Shown here: one piece after another, positions 35,965 to 45,366 of the stretch
Layout of the letters: each line of letters opens with the position of its first letter
Numbering within the stretch: the stretch's first letter is position 1
From: JAHEIJ01 sp040235565
GTDB lineage: Bacteria > Pseudomonadota > Gammaproteobacteria > UBA6429 > Thiohalophilaceae
Assembly (NCBI GenBank): GCA_040235565.1
Contig: JBECLA010000066.1
Span: 1 to 62,021, forward strand
Reading direction: 5' to 3'
Length of the DNA stretch: 62,021 nucleotides
The notes under the pieces: model-generated
What the model was told of the DNA's origin: nothing
What the model saw: the letters and a program-made list of their open reading frames with translations, nothing else
Databases searched by the model: none
Made by a program: the position numbers and the translations under genes

Positions 35965-36531
35965 CTAGTCTGCTGCAAACAAGGGGGGTAAAAACACCTC
36001 ATTCACCAGTAAAGGTTTCCTGCCCACATAGAACACCGAGCGCCTGCCCCAGATCATTGCAGGCGGCTCGACCAGGCAAGCTGTCGCGGTATCAAACAAG
36101 CGATGTACCCTCCGCATACACGCAACCTCCACCTCATCGCGGCGCATCGTGGGATCCGCGAACAACACCGCCCCAAGCGGACGGTTACCAAGATGCGCCA
36201 GATATCGTTGCCGACCGGTCAGGGTGGTATGCGGGATAATCGTTCTGGCATAGACCCAGGGGCTGTCACCACAATACAAATACACCTCACGGATTAATGC
36301 AGCCTGGTCGGCAGAGACTCGCAGTCGGGTGGCTTCATTGAGCAAGGGGCGCCCGTGATACTGGGCAATCACCTCGACCCGAAACTGCTGCCTGCAGATA
36401 TGCTGCACACGACGCGTCAGGGAGCCCGGATCATAAACCCAGCTGGCAACCCTATCCGGCACCGGATGAGCAAACAGGCTGGTGCGCCTTCGCCAGACCG
36501 GTTCAAAGGCATGTTGGCCAAAACGATTCAT
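35965..36531 (-). CDS. ubiC: Chorismate lyase
   Basis: 188 residues from ATG 36531; a GTG four codons upstream is possible. Converts chorismate to 4-hydroxybenzoate and pyruvate, the first ubiquinone step. Features: W-x-YDPGSLTRRV, REVYLYCGDSPWVYARTIIP, LGNRPLGAVLFADPTMRR and the C-terminal WGRRSVFYVGRKPLLVNEVFL, all of UbiC type. The recG stop lies 24 bases upstream. Confidence 0.93.
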   Translation of the reverse strand: MNRFGQHAFEPVWRRRTSLFAHPVPDRVASWVYDPGSLTRRVQHICRQQFRVEVIAQYHGRPLLNEATRLRVSADQAALIREVYLYCGDSPWVYARTIIPHTTLTGRQRYLAHLGNRPLGAVLFADPTMRRDEVEVACMRRVHRLFDTATACLVEPPAMIWGRRSVFYVGRKPLLVNEVFLPPLFAAD

Positions 36532-36554
36532 TATCCCGAGCACACCATTCTTGG

Positions 36555-38657
36555 TTACACATTTCCATAGCGGGTTGCACTGCCGACCCAGCGTTTCACC
36601 AGAGGTTTTACCTGCGCCGGATACTGGTCTAGCATACGATCCGCTAGTTGATTGACGTGCGGTAATAACGCCTGGTCGCGTTGTAAATCTGCCACGCGCA
36701 TTTGCAACATGCCGGTTTGACGCGTGCCAAGCACTTCCCCCGGACCTCGCAGCTCCAGATCCTTACGCGCGATTTCAAAGCCGTCGTTACTGTCCCGCAT
36801 CACACCCAAACGCTGTCGGGCCTGCTCTGACAAGGGGCCATGATACATCAACACACAGGCACTGGCCTGACTGCCACGCCCGACCCGGCCGCGTAATTGA
36901 TGCAACTGAGCCAACCCAAAACGTTCGGCATTTTCAATGATCATCAGACTGGCATTGGGCACATCAACCCCGACCTCGATCACGGTGGTCGCAACCAACA
37001 AATCGAACTCACCAGCCTTGAACGCCTGCATAACTCTCTCCTTGGCATCACTTTTCAGGCGCCCATGCACCAGGCCCACCCGGACCTCGGGCAAGGCTTC
37101 AGCCAACAGCATTGCGGTGTCTTCCGCGGCCTGACATTGCAGCACTTCCGATTCTTCAATCAGGCTACAAACCCAGTACACCTGTTTACCTTGCTGACAG
37201 GCCTGGTGCACCCGGGCCACCACATCATCGCGACGCGTATCGGGTATCACCACGGTCTCCACCGGTTTTCGCCCGGGGGGCAATTCATCAATTACGGAGC
37301 AATCCAGATCGGCATACACTGCCATGCTCAGTGTCCGCGGTATCGGTGTGGCTGTCATGATCAGCTGATGAGGATAGTAACCATTGCGCTTGCCTTTCTC
37401 GCGCAGCGCCAGACGCTGATGCACGCCAAAGCGATGCTGTTCATCCACCACCACCAGTGCCAGTCGTTGAAACCTGACCTCTGCCTGAAACAGGGCATGG
37501 GTGCCTACTGCAACTGCCGCTTCACCGCTGCCCAGTTGCTGTAAGGCTTGTTTTCGTTCACCGGCCCTGAGCTTGCCTGATAACCAGACTACCTTGATCC
37601 CCAGCGGCGATAACCACTGCACAAAATTCCGATAATGCTGTTCAGCCAGGATCTCGGTGGGCGCCATTACTGCGGCCTGATAACCGGACTCGACCGCATG
37701 CAACACTGCCATCAACGCCACCAGGGTTTTGCCCGATCCCACATCACCCTGCACCAGCCGTTGCATGGGTACCGCCGCCTGCAGGTCCAGCTCTATTTCC
37801 CTGATGACCCGTTGCTGTGCCGCGGTAAGTTCAAATTCCAGGTTATCCAGAAATGTTTCCGACAACCTGCCGCCAGCCAGTAATGCCGGTGCTTGATGCT
37901 GTCGCATCTGGCTGCGCAATTGCCGCAGGCTCAAGGTATGCGCGAGTAATTCCTCAAACACCAGTCGCTGTTGCATGGGATGTTTGCCTTCGGCCAATGT
38001 CTCCAGATCCACCTCGGGCGGAGGGCGATGAAGAAACCGGACAGCTTCCTGCAGAGTTGGCAGGTCCGGAGAAGGCAAGAGTTCCACCGGGATCAGTTCG
38101 CGTAACGCCAGCTCACTCCTCTGTAATCTGGTCAGGGCCTGTTCGGTGAGATTGCGCAAACTTAACTGATGCAATCCCTCAGTGGTGGAATAAACAGGCG
38201 TGAGAGTGGTCTCGACGACTAACGGTTTATCACTCTCAATGACTTCATATTCCGGGTGGGCCATTTCCAATCCCATACTCCCGCGTCGCACCTCACCAAA
38301 ACAACGCAGGGTCACGCCGCGACTGAGGGTTGCCTGCTGGCGGGCATTGAAGTGGAAAAAGCGCAGGGTAATAAAGCCGGTACCATCACTCAGCCGTGAC
38401 AACAACATGCGGCGCCGGGCAAACTTGACTTCGGTGAGTTCAATCTTGCCCTGAATCACCACTTCCTGCCCCGGGCGTACCCCCCCCATGGGGGTCAGCC
38501 GGGTGCGATCTTCATAACGGTAAGGCAAATGAAATAGCAGGTCCTCGACACTGTGAATATCAAGTCGTGCCAGCCGCGCGGCCACCTTTGGTCCTACCCC
38601 CTTGAGCGCAGTGACTGGCAAACGAGGCTCTTGCCCGGCAGGGGCAGGATCATGCAT
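36555..38657 (-). CDS. recG: ATP-dependent DNA helicase RecG
   Basis: 700 residues. N-terminal wedge/OB domain (about 1-170), then superfamily-2 helicase: Walker A GDVGSGKTLVAL, motif II DEQHRFG, motif III MTATPIPRTL and motif VI QLRGRVGRG. Remodels stalled replication forks and branched DNA. Common neighbour of spoT and ridA. Confidence 0.98.
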   Translation of the reverse strand: MHDPAPAGQEPRLPVTALKGVGPKVAARLARLDIHSVEDLLFHLPYRYEDRTRLTPMGGVRPGQEVVIQGKIELTEVKFARRRMLLSRLSDGTGFITLRFFHFNARQQATLSRGVTLRCFGEVRRGSMGLEMAHPEYEVIESDKPLVVETTLTPVYSTTEGLHQLSLRNLTEQALTRLQRSELALRELIPVELLPSPDLPTLQEAVRFLHRPPPEVDLETLAEGKHPMQQRLVFEELLAHTLSLRQLRSQMRQHQAPALLAGGRLSETFLDNLEFELTAAQQRVIREIELDLQAAVPMQRLVQGDVGSGKTLVALMAVLHAVESGYQAAVMAPTEILAEQHYRNFVQWLSPLGIKVVWLSGKLRAGERKQALQQLGSGEAAVAVGTHALFQAEVRFQRLALVVVDEQHRFGVHQRLALREKGKRNGYYPHQLIMTATPIPRTLSMAVYADLDCSVIDELPPGRKPVETVVIPDTRRDDVVARVHQACQQGKQVYWVCSLIEESEVLQCQAAEDTAMLLAEALPEVRVGLVHGRLKSDAKERVMQAFKAGEFDLLVATTVIEVGVDVPNASLMIIENAERFGLAQLHQLRGRVGRGSQASACVLMYHGPLSEQARQRLGVMRDSNDGFEIARKDLELRGPGEVLGTRQTGMLQMRVADLQRDQALLPHVNQLADRMLDQYPAQVKPLVKRWVGSATRYGNV

Positions 38658-38675
38658 AGCGGAACCGCAAGCTAA

Positions 38676-39065
38676 TTACTGACCGGCAAGATGCAGAATG
38701 GCGTCCATCTCGACATCCGCCCCTTTCGGTAGTGCGGCAACCCCGATGGCAGCACGTGCCGGATAAGGCTCGTTGAAATATTCCGCCATGAGTTCATTTA
38801 CCAGGGGGAAATGGCTGAGGTCGGTGAGAAACACGTTCAGTTTGACAATGTCACCCAGCTCACCGCCCGCCGCCTGGCATACCGCCTGGAGATTCTCAAA
38901 CACCTGGCGCACCTGCTGTGCCATGTCACCTTGCACCAATTCCATGGTTGCCGGCAGCAGCGGAATCTGCCCGGATAAATACACGGTTTGCTCCACCTTG
39001 ACTGCCTGGGAATAGGTTCCAATCGCAGTAGGCGCTTTATCAGTTCGAATGATTTGCCGTGCCAT
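38676..39065 (-). CDS. ridA: RidA family reactive imine/enamine deaminase
   Basis: 129 residues, full family length. N-terminal KAPTAIGTYSQAVKV, the YLSGQIPL segment and C-terminal PARAAIGVAALPKGADVEMDAI with the key Arg. Hydrolyses enamine/imine by-products of PLP dehydratases. Sits between spoT and recG, a well conserved order. Confidence 0.97.
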   Translation of the reverse strand: MARQIIRTDKAPTAIGTYSQAVKVEQTVYLSGQIPLLPATMELVQGDMAQQVRQVFENLQAVCQAAGGELGDIVKLNVFLTDLSHFPLVNELMAEYFNEPYPARAAIGVAALPKGADVEMDAILHLAGQ

Positions 39066-39243
39066 TCACTCCCTCCTTCGTGGGTCCGTCTTCATAAAGT
39101 ACTTGTTTGCACACGCGCTGTATGGCTGATTGTATTTGACTTGAGCGGTAAATGCCCGGGAAGCGATCAGGGTGACATGGAAAACGGATCACATGAACAG
39201 GGAGATCAGCCGTTGAGAAAGAATGTTTGGAAACCGGACCTGC

Positions 39244-41385
39244 TTATTTCTTCAGCCGATAAATCCGTACCACCATTTCCATACTGCGAAGACTTCGCAT
39301 GATGCGCGCCAGATGATGCCGATCGCGCACATCCACCGTGAAACTCAAGGCCGAATGCATGCCATCACGTTCTTCGATACTGACATTTTCGATATTCGCT
39401 TCCATTTCTGACAAGGTAGCCGCGACTTTGGCGAGAACACCACGTTGATTCTGCACTTCGAGTTTGATGTCGATGGGGAACTCACCGGCAACTTCCTTTT
39501 CCCACTGCACGTCGATCCACTTCTCCGGGCGGTTACGGTATTCCGCCACGTTCTTGCAGTCTTCGGTATGAATGACGATCCCCCGCCCTGAAGTCACAAA
39601 GCCCAGGATCGGATCACCAGGAATCGGCCGACAACATTTGGCGTAAGTCACCACCGCCCCCTCGGTGCCCCTTATGGCCAGCGGTTTGGTCACGGCCAGA
39701 ACCGGCTCATGGGCTTCTTCACCCTGGAGCATCGCCCGGGCGATCACCATGGGCATCTGGTTACCCAGGCCGATTTCACTGCACATCGCTTCCATTGAAT
39801 CGAAATTGAACTCCTGCAGCATACGGTTAATTTGCTCTTCGGTGAGTTCTTCGATACTGCTGCCGTGGGCCGCAAGACTCTTGTTCAACAATCTTGTTCC
39901 CAGCATCACGGCCTCATCCTGTTTGAGGTTTTTCAGATAGTTCCTGATGTTGGTCCGCGCCTTGGCAGTATTAACAAAGTCCAGCCAGGCGGGATTGGGT
40001 TGGGCACCCTTGGAGGTGATAATTTCAACAGTCTGACCGTTGTACAATTCGGTTCGCAGCGGCATGAGTCGCCGATCAATCTTTACCGCCACACACTGGT
40101 TCCCCACATCGGTATGCACCGCATAGGCAAAATCTACCGCGGTGGCGCCACGGGGTAACACCATAATGTCTCCCTGGGGAGTGAAGACATAGACCTCAAC
40201 CGGAAACAGATCAATTTTGACATTTTCCAGAAAGTCGATTGAATTACCTGCCTTGGACTGGATTTCCAACAGGTCATGTAGCCACTGTCGTGCACGGATC
40301 TGTGCACTGTTACGATTTGCTTGCTTGCTGCTTTTATATAACCAATGGGCAGCAATCCCGGCTTCTGCCACCTTGTGCATTTCATCGGTGCGTATTTGCA
40401 CTTCAATTGGCACGCTATAGGGGCTGAACAACACAGTGTGCAGCGACTGGTAACCGTTGGCCTTGGGTATGGCGATATAGTCTTTGAAACGACCCGGCAT
40501 GGGGGTATAAAGATTGTGCACCGCACCCAGCACACGATAACAGGTATCAACCGAATCAACGATGATGCGAAACGCGTAAACGTCCATCACTTCGCTGAAG
40601 GCGATATGCTTGGTCTTCATCTTTTTGTAAATACTGTAGAGATGCTTTTCGCGACCAATTACCCGGCCAACCAGACCCTCCTGTTTGAGACGTTCCTTGA
40701 TGGTTTCCTTGATCTTGCCGACGATCTCTTTACGATTGCCGCGGGCCTTTTTAAGACTCTCGGCCAGAATCCGGCTGCGGGTGGGATACATCGCGGTAAA
40801 CCCGAGGTCTTCCAGCTCCAGTCGTACCTTGTTCATCCCCAGGCGATTGGCAATGGGTGCATAGATATCCAGGGTTTCACGCGCAATACGCCGGCGTTTA
40901 TCAGGCCGCATCACTCCCAGGGTCCGCATGTTGTGCAGACGATCCGCCAGTTTAATCAGGATGACACGAATGTCCTCCACCATGGCAAGCATCATCTTGC
41001 GGAAATTTTCCGCCTGCGCCTCGGCCTTGCTTTCGAAATGGATATGGGTCAGTTTGCTGACCCCATCGACCAGTTCCGCCACTTCCTCGCCAAACCGTTC
41101 GGCAACCTGCTCCTTCGGCGTTGCGGTATCCTCCATGACGTCATGTAAAATCGCCGCCACAATACTTTTGGGATCCATGTGCATTTCTGCCAGGATCTTG
41201 GCTACCGCAATGGGATGGGTAATGTAGGGTTCGCCACTCAGGCGCTGCTGGCCTTGATGCGCTTCAGCGGCAAACAGATAGGCCTGATAGACTTCGGAAA
41301 TTTGGTCGGGTTCGAGATAACGCTCCAGCAGTTCGCATAAACTGCTAATACGGAACTCGGAGGGAACATCCCCTCCGCTTTCCAG
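39244..41385 (-). CDS. spoT: Bifunctional (p)ppGpp synthase/hydrolase SpoT; start codon unclear
   Basis: HD hydrolase, synthetase, TGS and ACT domains in order (RIARETLDIYAPIANRLG, SGREKHLYSIYKKM, YVFTPQGDIMVLPRGATAVDFAYAVH, RGVLAKVAATLSEME). The first ATG in frame is 41184, but homology continues upstream for over 50 codons (SSLCELLERYLEPDQI, EAHQGQQRLSGEPYITHPIAVA), including the first metal-binding His of the HD site at 41215-41217. The frame stays open past the rpoZ stop, yet has no ATG, GTG or TTG there. I set the end at the CTG at 41385 (713 residues; E. coli has 702); ATC 41406 behind GGGGGCGAG and ATT 41349 are other options. A hairpin GGAGGG/CCCTCC (41359-41376) covers an out-of-frame ATG at 41369. 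Confidence 0.9.
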   Translation of the reverse strand: MESGGDVPSEFRISSLCELLERYLEPDQISEVYQAYLFAAEAHQGQQRLSGEPYITHPIAVAKILAEMHMDPKSIVAAILHDVMEDTATPKEQVAERFGEEVAELVDGVSKLTHIHFESKAEAQAENFRKMMLAMVEDIRVILIKLADRLHNMRTLGVMRPDKRRRIARETLDIYAPIANRLGMNKVRLELEDLGFTAMYPTRSRILAESLKKARGNRKEIVGKIKETIKERLKQEGLVGRVIGREKHLYSIYKKMKTKHIAFSEVMDVYAFRIIVDSVDTCYRVLGAVHNLYTPMPGRFKDYIAIPKANGYQSLHTVLFSPYSVPIEVQIRTDEMHKVAEAGIAAHWLYKSSKQANRNSAQIRARQWLHDLLEIQSKAGNSIDFLENVKIDLFPVEVYVFTPQGDIMVLPRGATAVDFAYAVHTDVGNQCVAVKIDRRLMPLRTELYNGQTVEIITSKGAQPNPAWLDFVNTAKARTNIRNYLKNLKQDEAVMLGTRLLNKSLAAHGSSIEELTEEQINRMLQEFNFDSMEAMCSEIGLGNQMPMVIARAMLQGEEAHEPVLAVTKPLAIRGTEGAVVTYAKCCRPIPGDPILGFVTSGRGIVIHTEDCKNVAEYRNRPEKWIDVQWEKEVAGEFPIDIKLEVQNQRGVLAKVAATLSEMEANIENVSIEERDGMHSALSFTVDVRDRHHLARIMRSLRSMEMVVRIYRLKK

Positions 41386-41405
41386 CTTGGAACCGGGCGT
41401 GGCGA

Positions 41406-41789
41406 TTACTCGCCCCCTTCTCCGCTGCTTTCGCCGCCCATGATCTCGCCTTCCAGCGCGGCCTTGATCGCGGCCGCCACATCGAGTTCTGATTTTTCTT
41501 CCACTGCGGCAGCGGCACCGGTGGTAGCGGCGATTTCCTGATCATCGGCGGTCAGTTCTTCCACCAGTTCTTCTTCAGCTGCAACGGGCTCGACTTCCTG
41601 CAAGATGTCGGCATTCACCAGATTATCGGCGATTTCCCGCAAGGCCAGCACGGTGGGCTTGTCATTTTCTTCCTCCACCATGGGCTGGGCACCCATGGCG
41701 ATCTGGCGGGCACGCTTGGCGGATACCAGCACCAGTTCAAAGCGGTTATCAACATTTTCAAGGCAATCTTCAACAGTCACGCGGGCCAT
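41406..41789 (-). CDS. rpoZ: RNA polymerase omega subunit
   Basis: 127 residues; the core (MARVTVEDCLENVDNRFELVLVSAKRARQI, KPTVLALREIADNLVN) occupies residues 1-63. The C-terminal half is longer than E. coli omega (91 residues) and is acidic and Ala/Glu-rich, ending GGESSGEGGE, likely disordered. It precedes spoT directly, the classical rpoZ-spoT pair; omega also forms part of a ppGpp site on RNA polymerase. Confidence 0.95.
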   Translation of the reverse strand: MARVTVEDCLENVDNRFELVLVSAKRARQIAMGAQPMVEEENDKPTVLALREIADNLVNADILQEVEPVAAEEELVEELTADDQEIAATTGAAAAVEEKSELDVAAAIKAALEGEIMGGESSGEGGE

Positions 41790-41878
41790 CTAATCTTCTC
41801 CGGAAAAACGTCCATCCTGAAGGACGGAGCATAAAAATTCTTAACAGGTGACCTTAAATTATATCGATCCCGCCACTA

Positions 41879-42490
41879 TTAGGCTAGCAACGCCTGCAAC
41901 ATTGGCTGATGCCGGCTGGCCTGGACCTCGGTCCGTAATCGCCGTGCCGTCACAATGGCCATAAGCTCAGCCAGGGCGGTGTCGAAATCGTCATTAATCA
42001 CCAGGTAATCAAATTCAGCATAATGGGTCATCTCACTCACAGCATCACGCATGCGCCGGGCAATCACCTCAGCATCATCCTGGCCACGACCACGCAGGCG
42101 TTCCTCCAGCGTCTGCCGCGAAGGCGGTAAAATAAATACCCCGATACTGTCCGGGAATTGCTCCCGCACCTGACGCGCTCCCTGCCAGTCAATTTCCAGA
42201 ATCACATCCACACCTGCCGCCAGGCGCTGTTCGATATTGGCGCGTGCGGTGCCATAAAAATTATCAAATACCCGGGCATGTTCCAGGAACTCTCCCTTTG
42301 CCACCATGCCCTTGAATGTCTCGATATCAATAAAATGATAATTGATGCTATCAACTTCCCCGGGACGGGGGGTACGCGTGGTGTGGGATACCGATACTTC
42401 AATGTTGTCAGCACGCTCCACCAGTGCCTTGACCAGGCTGGTCTTACCCGCGCCCGAAGGGGCGGCAAAGATATATAAAGTCCCTTGCAT
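41879..42490 (-). CDS. gmk: Guanylate kinase
   Basis: 203 residues from ATG 42490 with AGGGG about 12 bases upstream; the frame also opens at a TTG (42517) overlapping the yicC stop, less likely. P-loop FAAPSGAGKTSL, VSHTTRTPRPGEVDSINYHF (GMP site), ILEIDWQGARQVR and VFILPPSRQTLEERLRGRG. Phosphorylates GMP to GDP. Standard yicC-gmk-rpoZ-spoT order. Confidence 0.97.
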   Translation of the reverse strand: MQGTLYIFAAPSGAGKTSLVKALVERADNIEVSVSHTTRTPRPGEVDSINYHFIDIETFKGMVAKGEFLEHARVFDNFYGTARANIEQRLAAGVDVILEIDWQGARQVREQFPDSIGVFILPPSRQTLEERLRGRGQDDAEVIARRMRDAVSEMTHYAEFDYLVINDDFDTALAELMAIVTARRLRTEVQASRHQPMLQALLA

Positions 42491-42509
42491 GATTTTTTTT
42501 ACCCCTGCC

Positions 42510-43376
42510 TTACTCAATATTCTGGATCTGTTCCCGCATTTGCTCGATCAAGACTTTCAGATCAACCGACGCCCGGGTGGTATCCGCATGGATTGATTTG
42601 GAACCCAGGGTATTGGCTTCCCGATTAAGCTCCTGCATAAGAAAGTCAAGCCGTCGTCCGACAGGCTTGTCCGCCTCCAGGACACGTCTCACTTCGACAA
42701 TATGCACACCGAGACGGTCAATTTCCTCGGCGACATCGGTTTTCTGCGCCAGGTATACCATCTCCTGTTCCAGCCGTTCCTGGTTCAATTCCAGCTTTGC
42801 TTCGTTTAGACGTTCGATCAATTTATCACGCCACTGTTGCAAGATTTCCGGTAACTGTTGTTTAACTTCCGCGACGATAACTGCCATGGCATCGCAGCGT
42901 TGGCGAATAATTTGTGCCAGCTTCTCACCCTCACGTTCCCGCGCGGCGATCAGATCATCCAGTACCCGGGTCAGGAGGTCGGTGACAACGCTTTTAAACT
43001 GCTCCAGATCCAGTGGTTTACTCTGCACCACACCTGGCATACGCAGTACGTCAAGTGAACTGACAGGCGCCGGACTATATAAAAAGGAATCAATATGGCG
43101 ACAGGCATGAGCAATCTGCTTGATACGCTCATCATCTACCGGAAGCTCGGTTCGGTTCAATTCCGCTGCGCTGTAACGCAGGTTGCATTCCAGTTTGCCA
43201 CGCCCCACGCGGGCGGTAATCTGTTCCCTTAGCACCGGTTCAAGGTTCCGTAACTCTTCCGGCAAGCGTAACGAAATATCAAGATATCGGTGATTGACCG
43301 AGCGTAGCTCGAGTACCAGATCACCAATATCGCTACTGGTTTCCAGACGACTGAAAGCGGTCATGCTTCGAATCAT
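42510..43376 (-). CDS. yicC: YicC family endoribonuclease
   Basis: 288 residues. N-terminal MIRSMTAFSR and SVNHRYLDISLRLPEELRNLEP, C-terminal EIDRLGVHIVEVRRVLEADKPVGRRLDFLMQELNREANTLGSKS, both strongly conserved in YicC. E. coli YicC acts as an RNase affecting small-RNA turnover. First of this minus-strand run, divergent from the kinase gene. Confidence 0.96.
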   Translation of the reverse strand: MIRSMTAFSRLETSSDIGDLVLELRSVNHRYLDISLRLPEELRNLEPVLREQITARVGRGKLECNLRYSAAELNRTELPVDDERIKQIAHACRHIDSFLYSPAPVSSLDVLRMPGVVQSKPLDLEQFKSVVTDLLTRVLDDLIAAREREGEKLAQIIRQRCDAMAVIVAEVKQQLPEILQQWRDKLIERLNEAKLELNQERLEQEMVYLAQKTDVAEEIDRLGVHIVEVRRVLEADKPVGRRLDFLMQELNREANTLGSKSIHADTTRASVDLKVLIEQMREQIQNIE

Positions 43377-43520
43377 GCTGCTGATTCCCTGTTGGTTATG
43401 ATTGCGCCTGCAAGCCTACCACGCGGAACCGGTCTTAATCAGCTTCTAACTTTTATTCAATTTTTTTACCCGCTTGCCGACAAGATAAGAATACATTCTG
43501 TTTTTCAATAACTTGAGCTT

Positions 43521-44414
43521 ATGACAAGACATTCTCACGAACTGCCAGCCGGTACTACCCTCGACGGATATAGAATTGAGTGCGCCATCGGTGGCGGTGG
43601 TTTCAGCGTGGTTTACCTGGCAAAAGATCAGGCCGGTAATCAGGTTGTGATCAAGGAATACATGCCGATGAAGCTCGCCGTGCGGAATGAGAACCTTGAG
43701 GTCGTGGCCATCAATGAGAACAACGTGGAGCGTTTTGCGCATGGTCGGCGGCTGTTTTTTCAGGAAACCAGCACCCTCACCACCCTCAAGCACCATAATA
43801 TTGTCAACGTGATTAATTTCTTCCGTGCCAACGGGACGGTATACATGGTGATGGATTATGAGGAGGGACATAATCTGCAGTCTTACATCCAGCGTCATCG
43901 GGGCAAACTCAGCGAAGCCTTCATCATGACCGTGTTTCCCGGATTGCTGAATGGTCTGGGTGAAATTCATCGCAACGGCTTGCTGCACCTGGATGTCAAA
44001 CCCGGGAATATCCATTTACGCCAGGGTGCCGACCCGCTGTTACTCGATTTCGGGGCCGTTCACGAGATGATGCACACCCGTCAGTTTCAACCCAACCAGG
44101 TTGTCACCCCCGGCTTTTCTCCTACCGAACAACTTGATCCAGGCGGTTATGTCGGTCCGTGGACCGACATTTATGCCCTGGGCGCCACCATCCGCACCTG
44201 TATGGAAGGCACACCTCCCCCCTCTTCCACCAAGCGGCGTGAACGCGATTCCATGCGACCGGCAGTCAGTGCGTTCAAAAAGCGCTACACTCCTGCTTTG
44301 CTGGAAGCGGTAGACTGGGCAATGGAAATCGATCCCCTACTGCGTCCCCAGAACGTGGAACAGTTACTGGATGCGCTCAAGGATATTAACGTTCCGGTGT
44401 GTCAGGCCAATTAA
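43521..44414 (+). CDS. Cytoplasmic Hanks-type serine/threonine protein kinase
   Basis: 297 residues, almost wholly kinase domain. Gly-rich loop IGGGGFSV (23-30), ATP-binding Lys45 (VVIKEY), catalytic loop H156-L-D158-VKPGN, metal Asp in D176-F-G. The residue before the catalytic Asp is Leu, so it is a non-RD kinase with no Arg to read an activation-loop phosphate. No membrane helix and no sensor or PASTA domain, unlike PknB types. Followed after 13 bases by a PP2C phosphatase, its likely antagonist. Targets unknown. Confidence 0.93.
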   Translation: MTRHSHELPAGTTLDGYRIECAIGGGGFSVVYLAKDQAGNQVVIKEYMPMKLAVRNENLEVVAINENNVERFAHGRRLFFQETSTLTTLKHHNIVNVINFFRANGTVYMVMDYEEGHNLQSYIQRHRGKLSEAFIMTVFPGLLNGLGEIHRNGLLHLDVKPGNIHLRQGADPLLLDFGAVHEMMHTRQFQPNQVVTPGFSPTEQLDPGGYVGPWTDIYALGATIRTCMEGTPPPSSTKRRERDSMRPAVSAFKKRYTPALLEAVDWAMEIDPLLRPQNVEQLLDALKDINVPVCQAN

Positions 44415-44427
44415 GCAGAACTGAAGT

Positions 44428-45291
44428 ATGCAGTTTGAAATCGGAAGAACCAGCCGCCTGGGTAACCGGGAAATCAACCAGGATCGCCTGACGGTCATTG
44501 AAAGTCCGGAGGGAGCCGTGCTGGTACTGGGTGATGGCCTGGGAGGTAAACCGGGCGGTGATCTGGCGGCCCAGACCCTGATCGACAGCATCCGGGAAGA
44601 ACTGGCATTGAATCCCTTACCCGCGGAACAACCGGAAAAATTTCTGCACGAACTGATTCGCCGCGCGCACCACGCCATTTTGATGACCGGCCAGGAACAA
44701 CAGCCTCCTGTCTCGCCCGGCACAACCGCAGTTGTCTGCCTGGTCCAGGATCGCAAGGTCTGGTGGGCCCACGTGGGTGACAGCCGTTTTTATTTGTATC
44801 GTAATGGCCTGCCCCTGTATCGCACCCAGGATCACTCTTACGTCGAAAAACTCTACCAGGAAGGGCGCATTTCCCTGAAGAAAACCCACGATCACCCGCT
44901 GCGTAATTACGTCACCCAGTGCATAGGCCTGTTTCCGCATGAACCTGAAATCGCGGTGAGCAAGGGGATTGAACTGCAGGAAAGCGATATCCTGTTACTG
45001 TGTTCCGATGGCTTCTGGGAGCCACTGGATGACGCACAGATAGGCACCATGATTGAGAAAGGCAAACTCAATCAGGCCCTCAACACCCTCGCTGAAAGGG
45101 CTGAAGCCGCCAAGTATCCCCACAGCGATAATACCAGCGCGGTCGCCTTGCGCATCATTTCCCTGCAACAACCGCAACGCCGAGGCCAGCAAGCACAGGT
45201 CCCCAAACAAGCCAGACAAAATACCCTGAATGATGCCATCGCTGAGATTCAGGCCGCCATCAAGACCTATGAAAAGGAAATGAAGGAATAA
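44428..45291 (+). CDS. PP2C-type serine/threonine phosphatase
   Basis: 287 residues. Metal-binding Asp residues: D19 in NREINQDRL, D36 in LGDGLGG, the SDGFWE and SDNTSAV motifs; HVGDSRFYLYR is the mid-domain signature. Residues after about 245 form a Gln/Lys/Glu-rich tail, probably helical. Co-transcribed with the kinase. Phosphatase genes of this kind near rph are seen in other gammaproteobacteria. Confidence 0.94.
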   Translation: MQFEIGRTSRLGNREINQDRLTVIESPEGAVLVLGDGLGGKPGGDLAAQTLIDSIREELALNPLPAEQPEKFLHELIRRAHHAILMTGQEQQPPVSPGTTAVVCLVQDRKVWWAHVGDSRFYLYRNGLPLYRTQDHSYVEKLYQEGRISLKKTHDHPLRNYVTQCIGLFPHEPEIAVSKGIELQESDILLLCSDGFWEPLDDAQIGTMIEKGKLNQALNTLAERAEAAKYPHSDNTSAVALRIISLQQPQRRGQQAQVPKQARQNTLNDAIAEIQAAIKTYEKEMKE

Positions 45292-45366
45292 ATTTTCTTC
45301 ATTCGCTCGCGTCATTCGCTCCCGGTATACTCTGCGCCTCACTGTTTCAACCAGGAAGGAAATACC

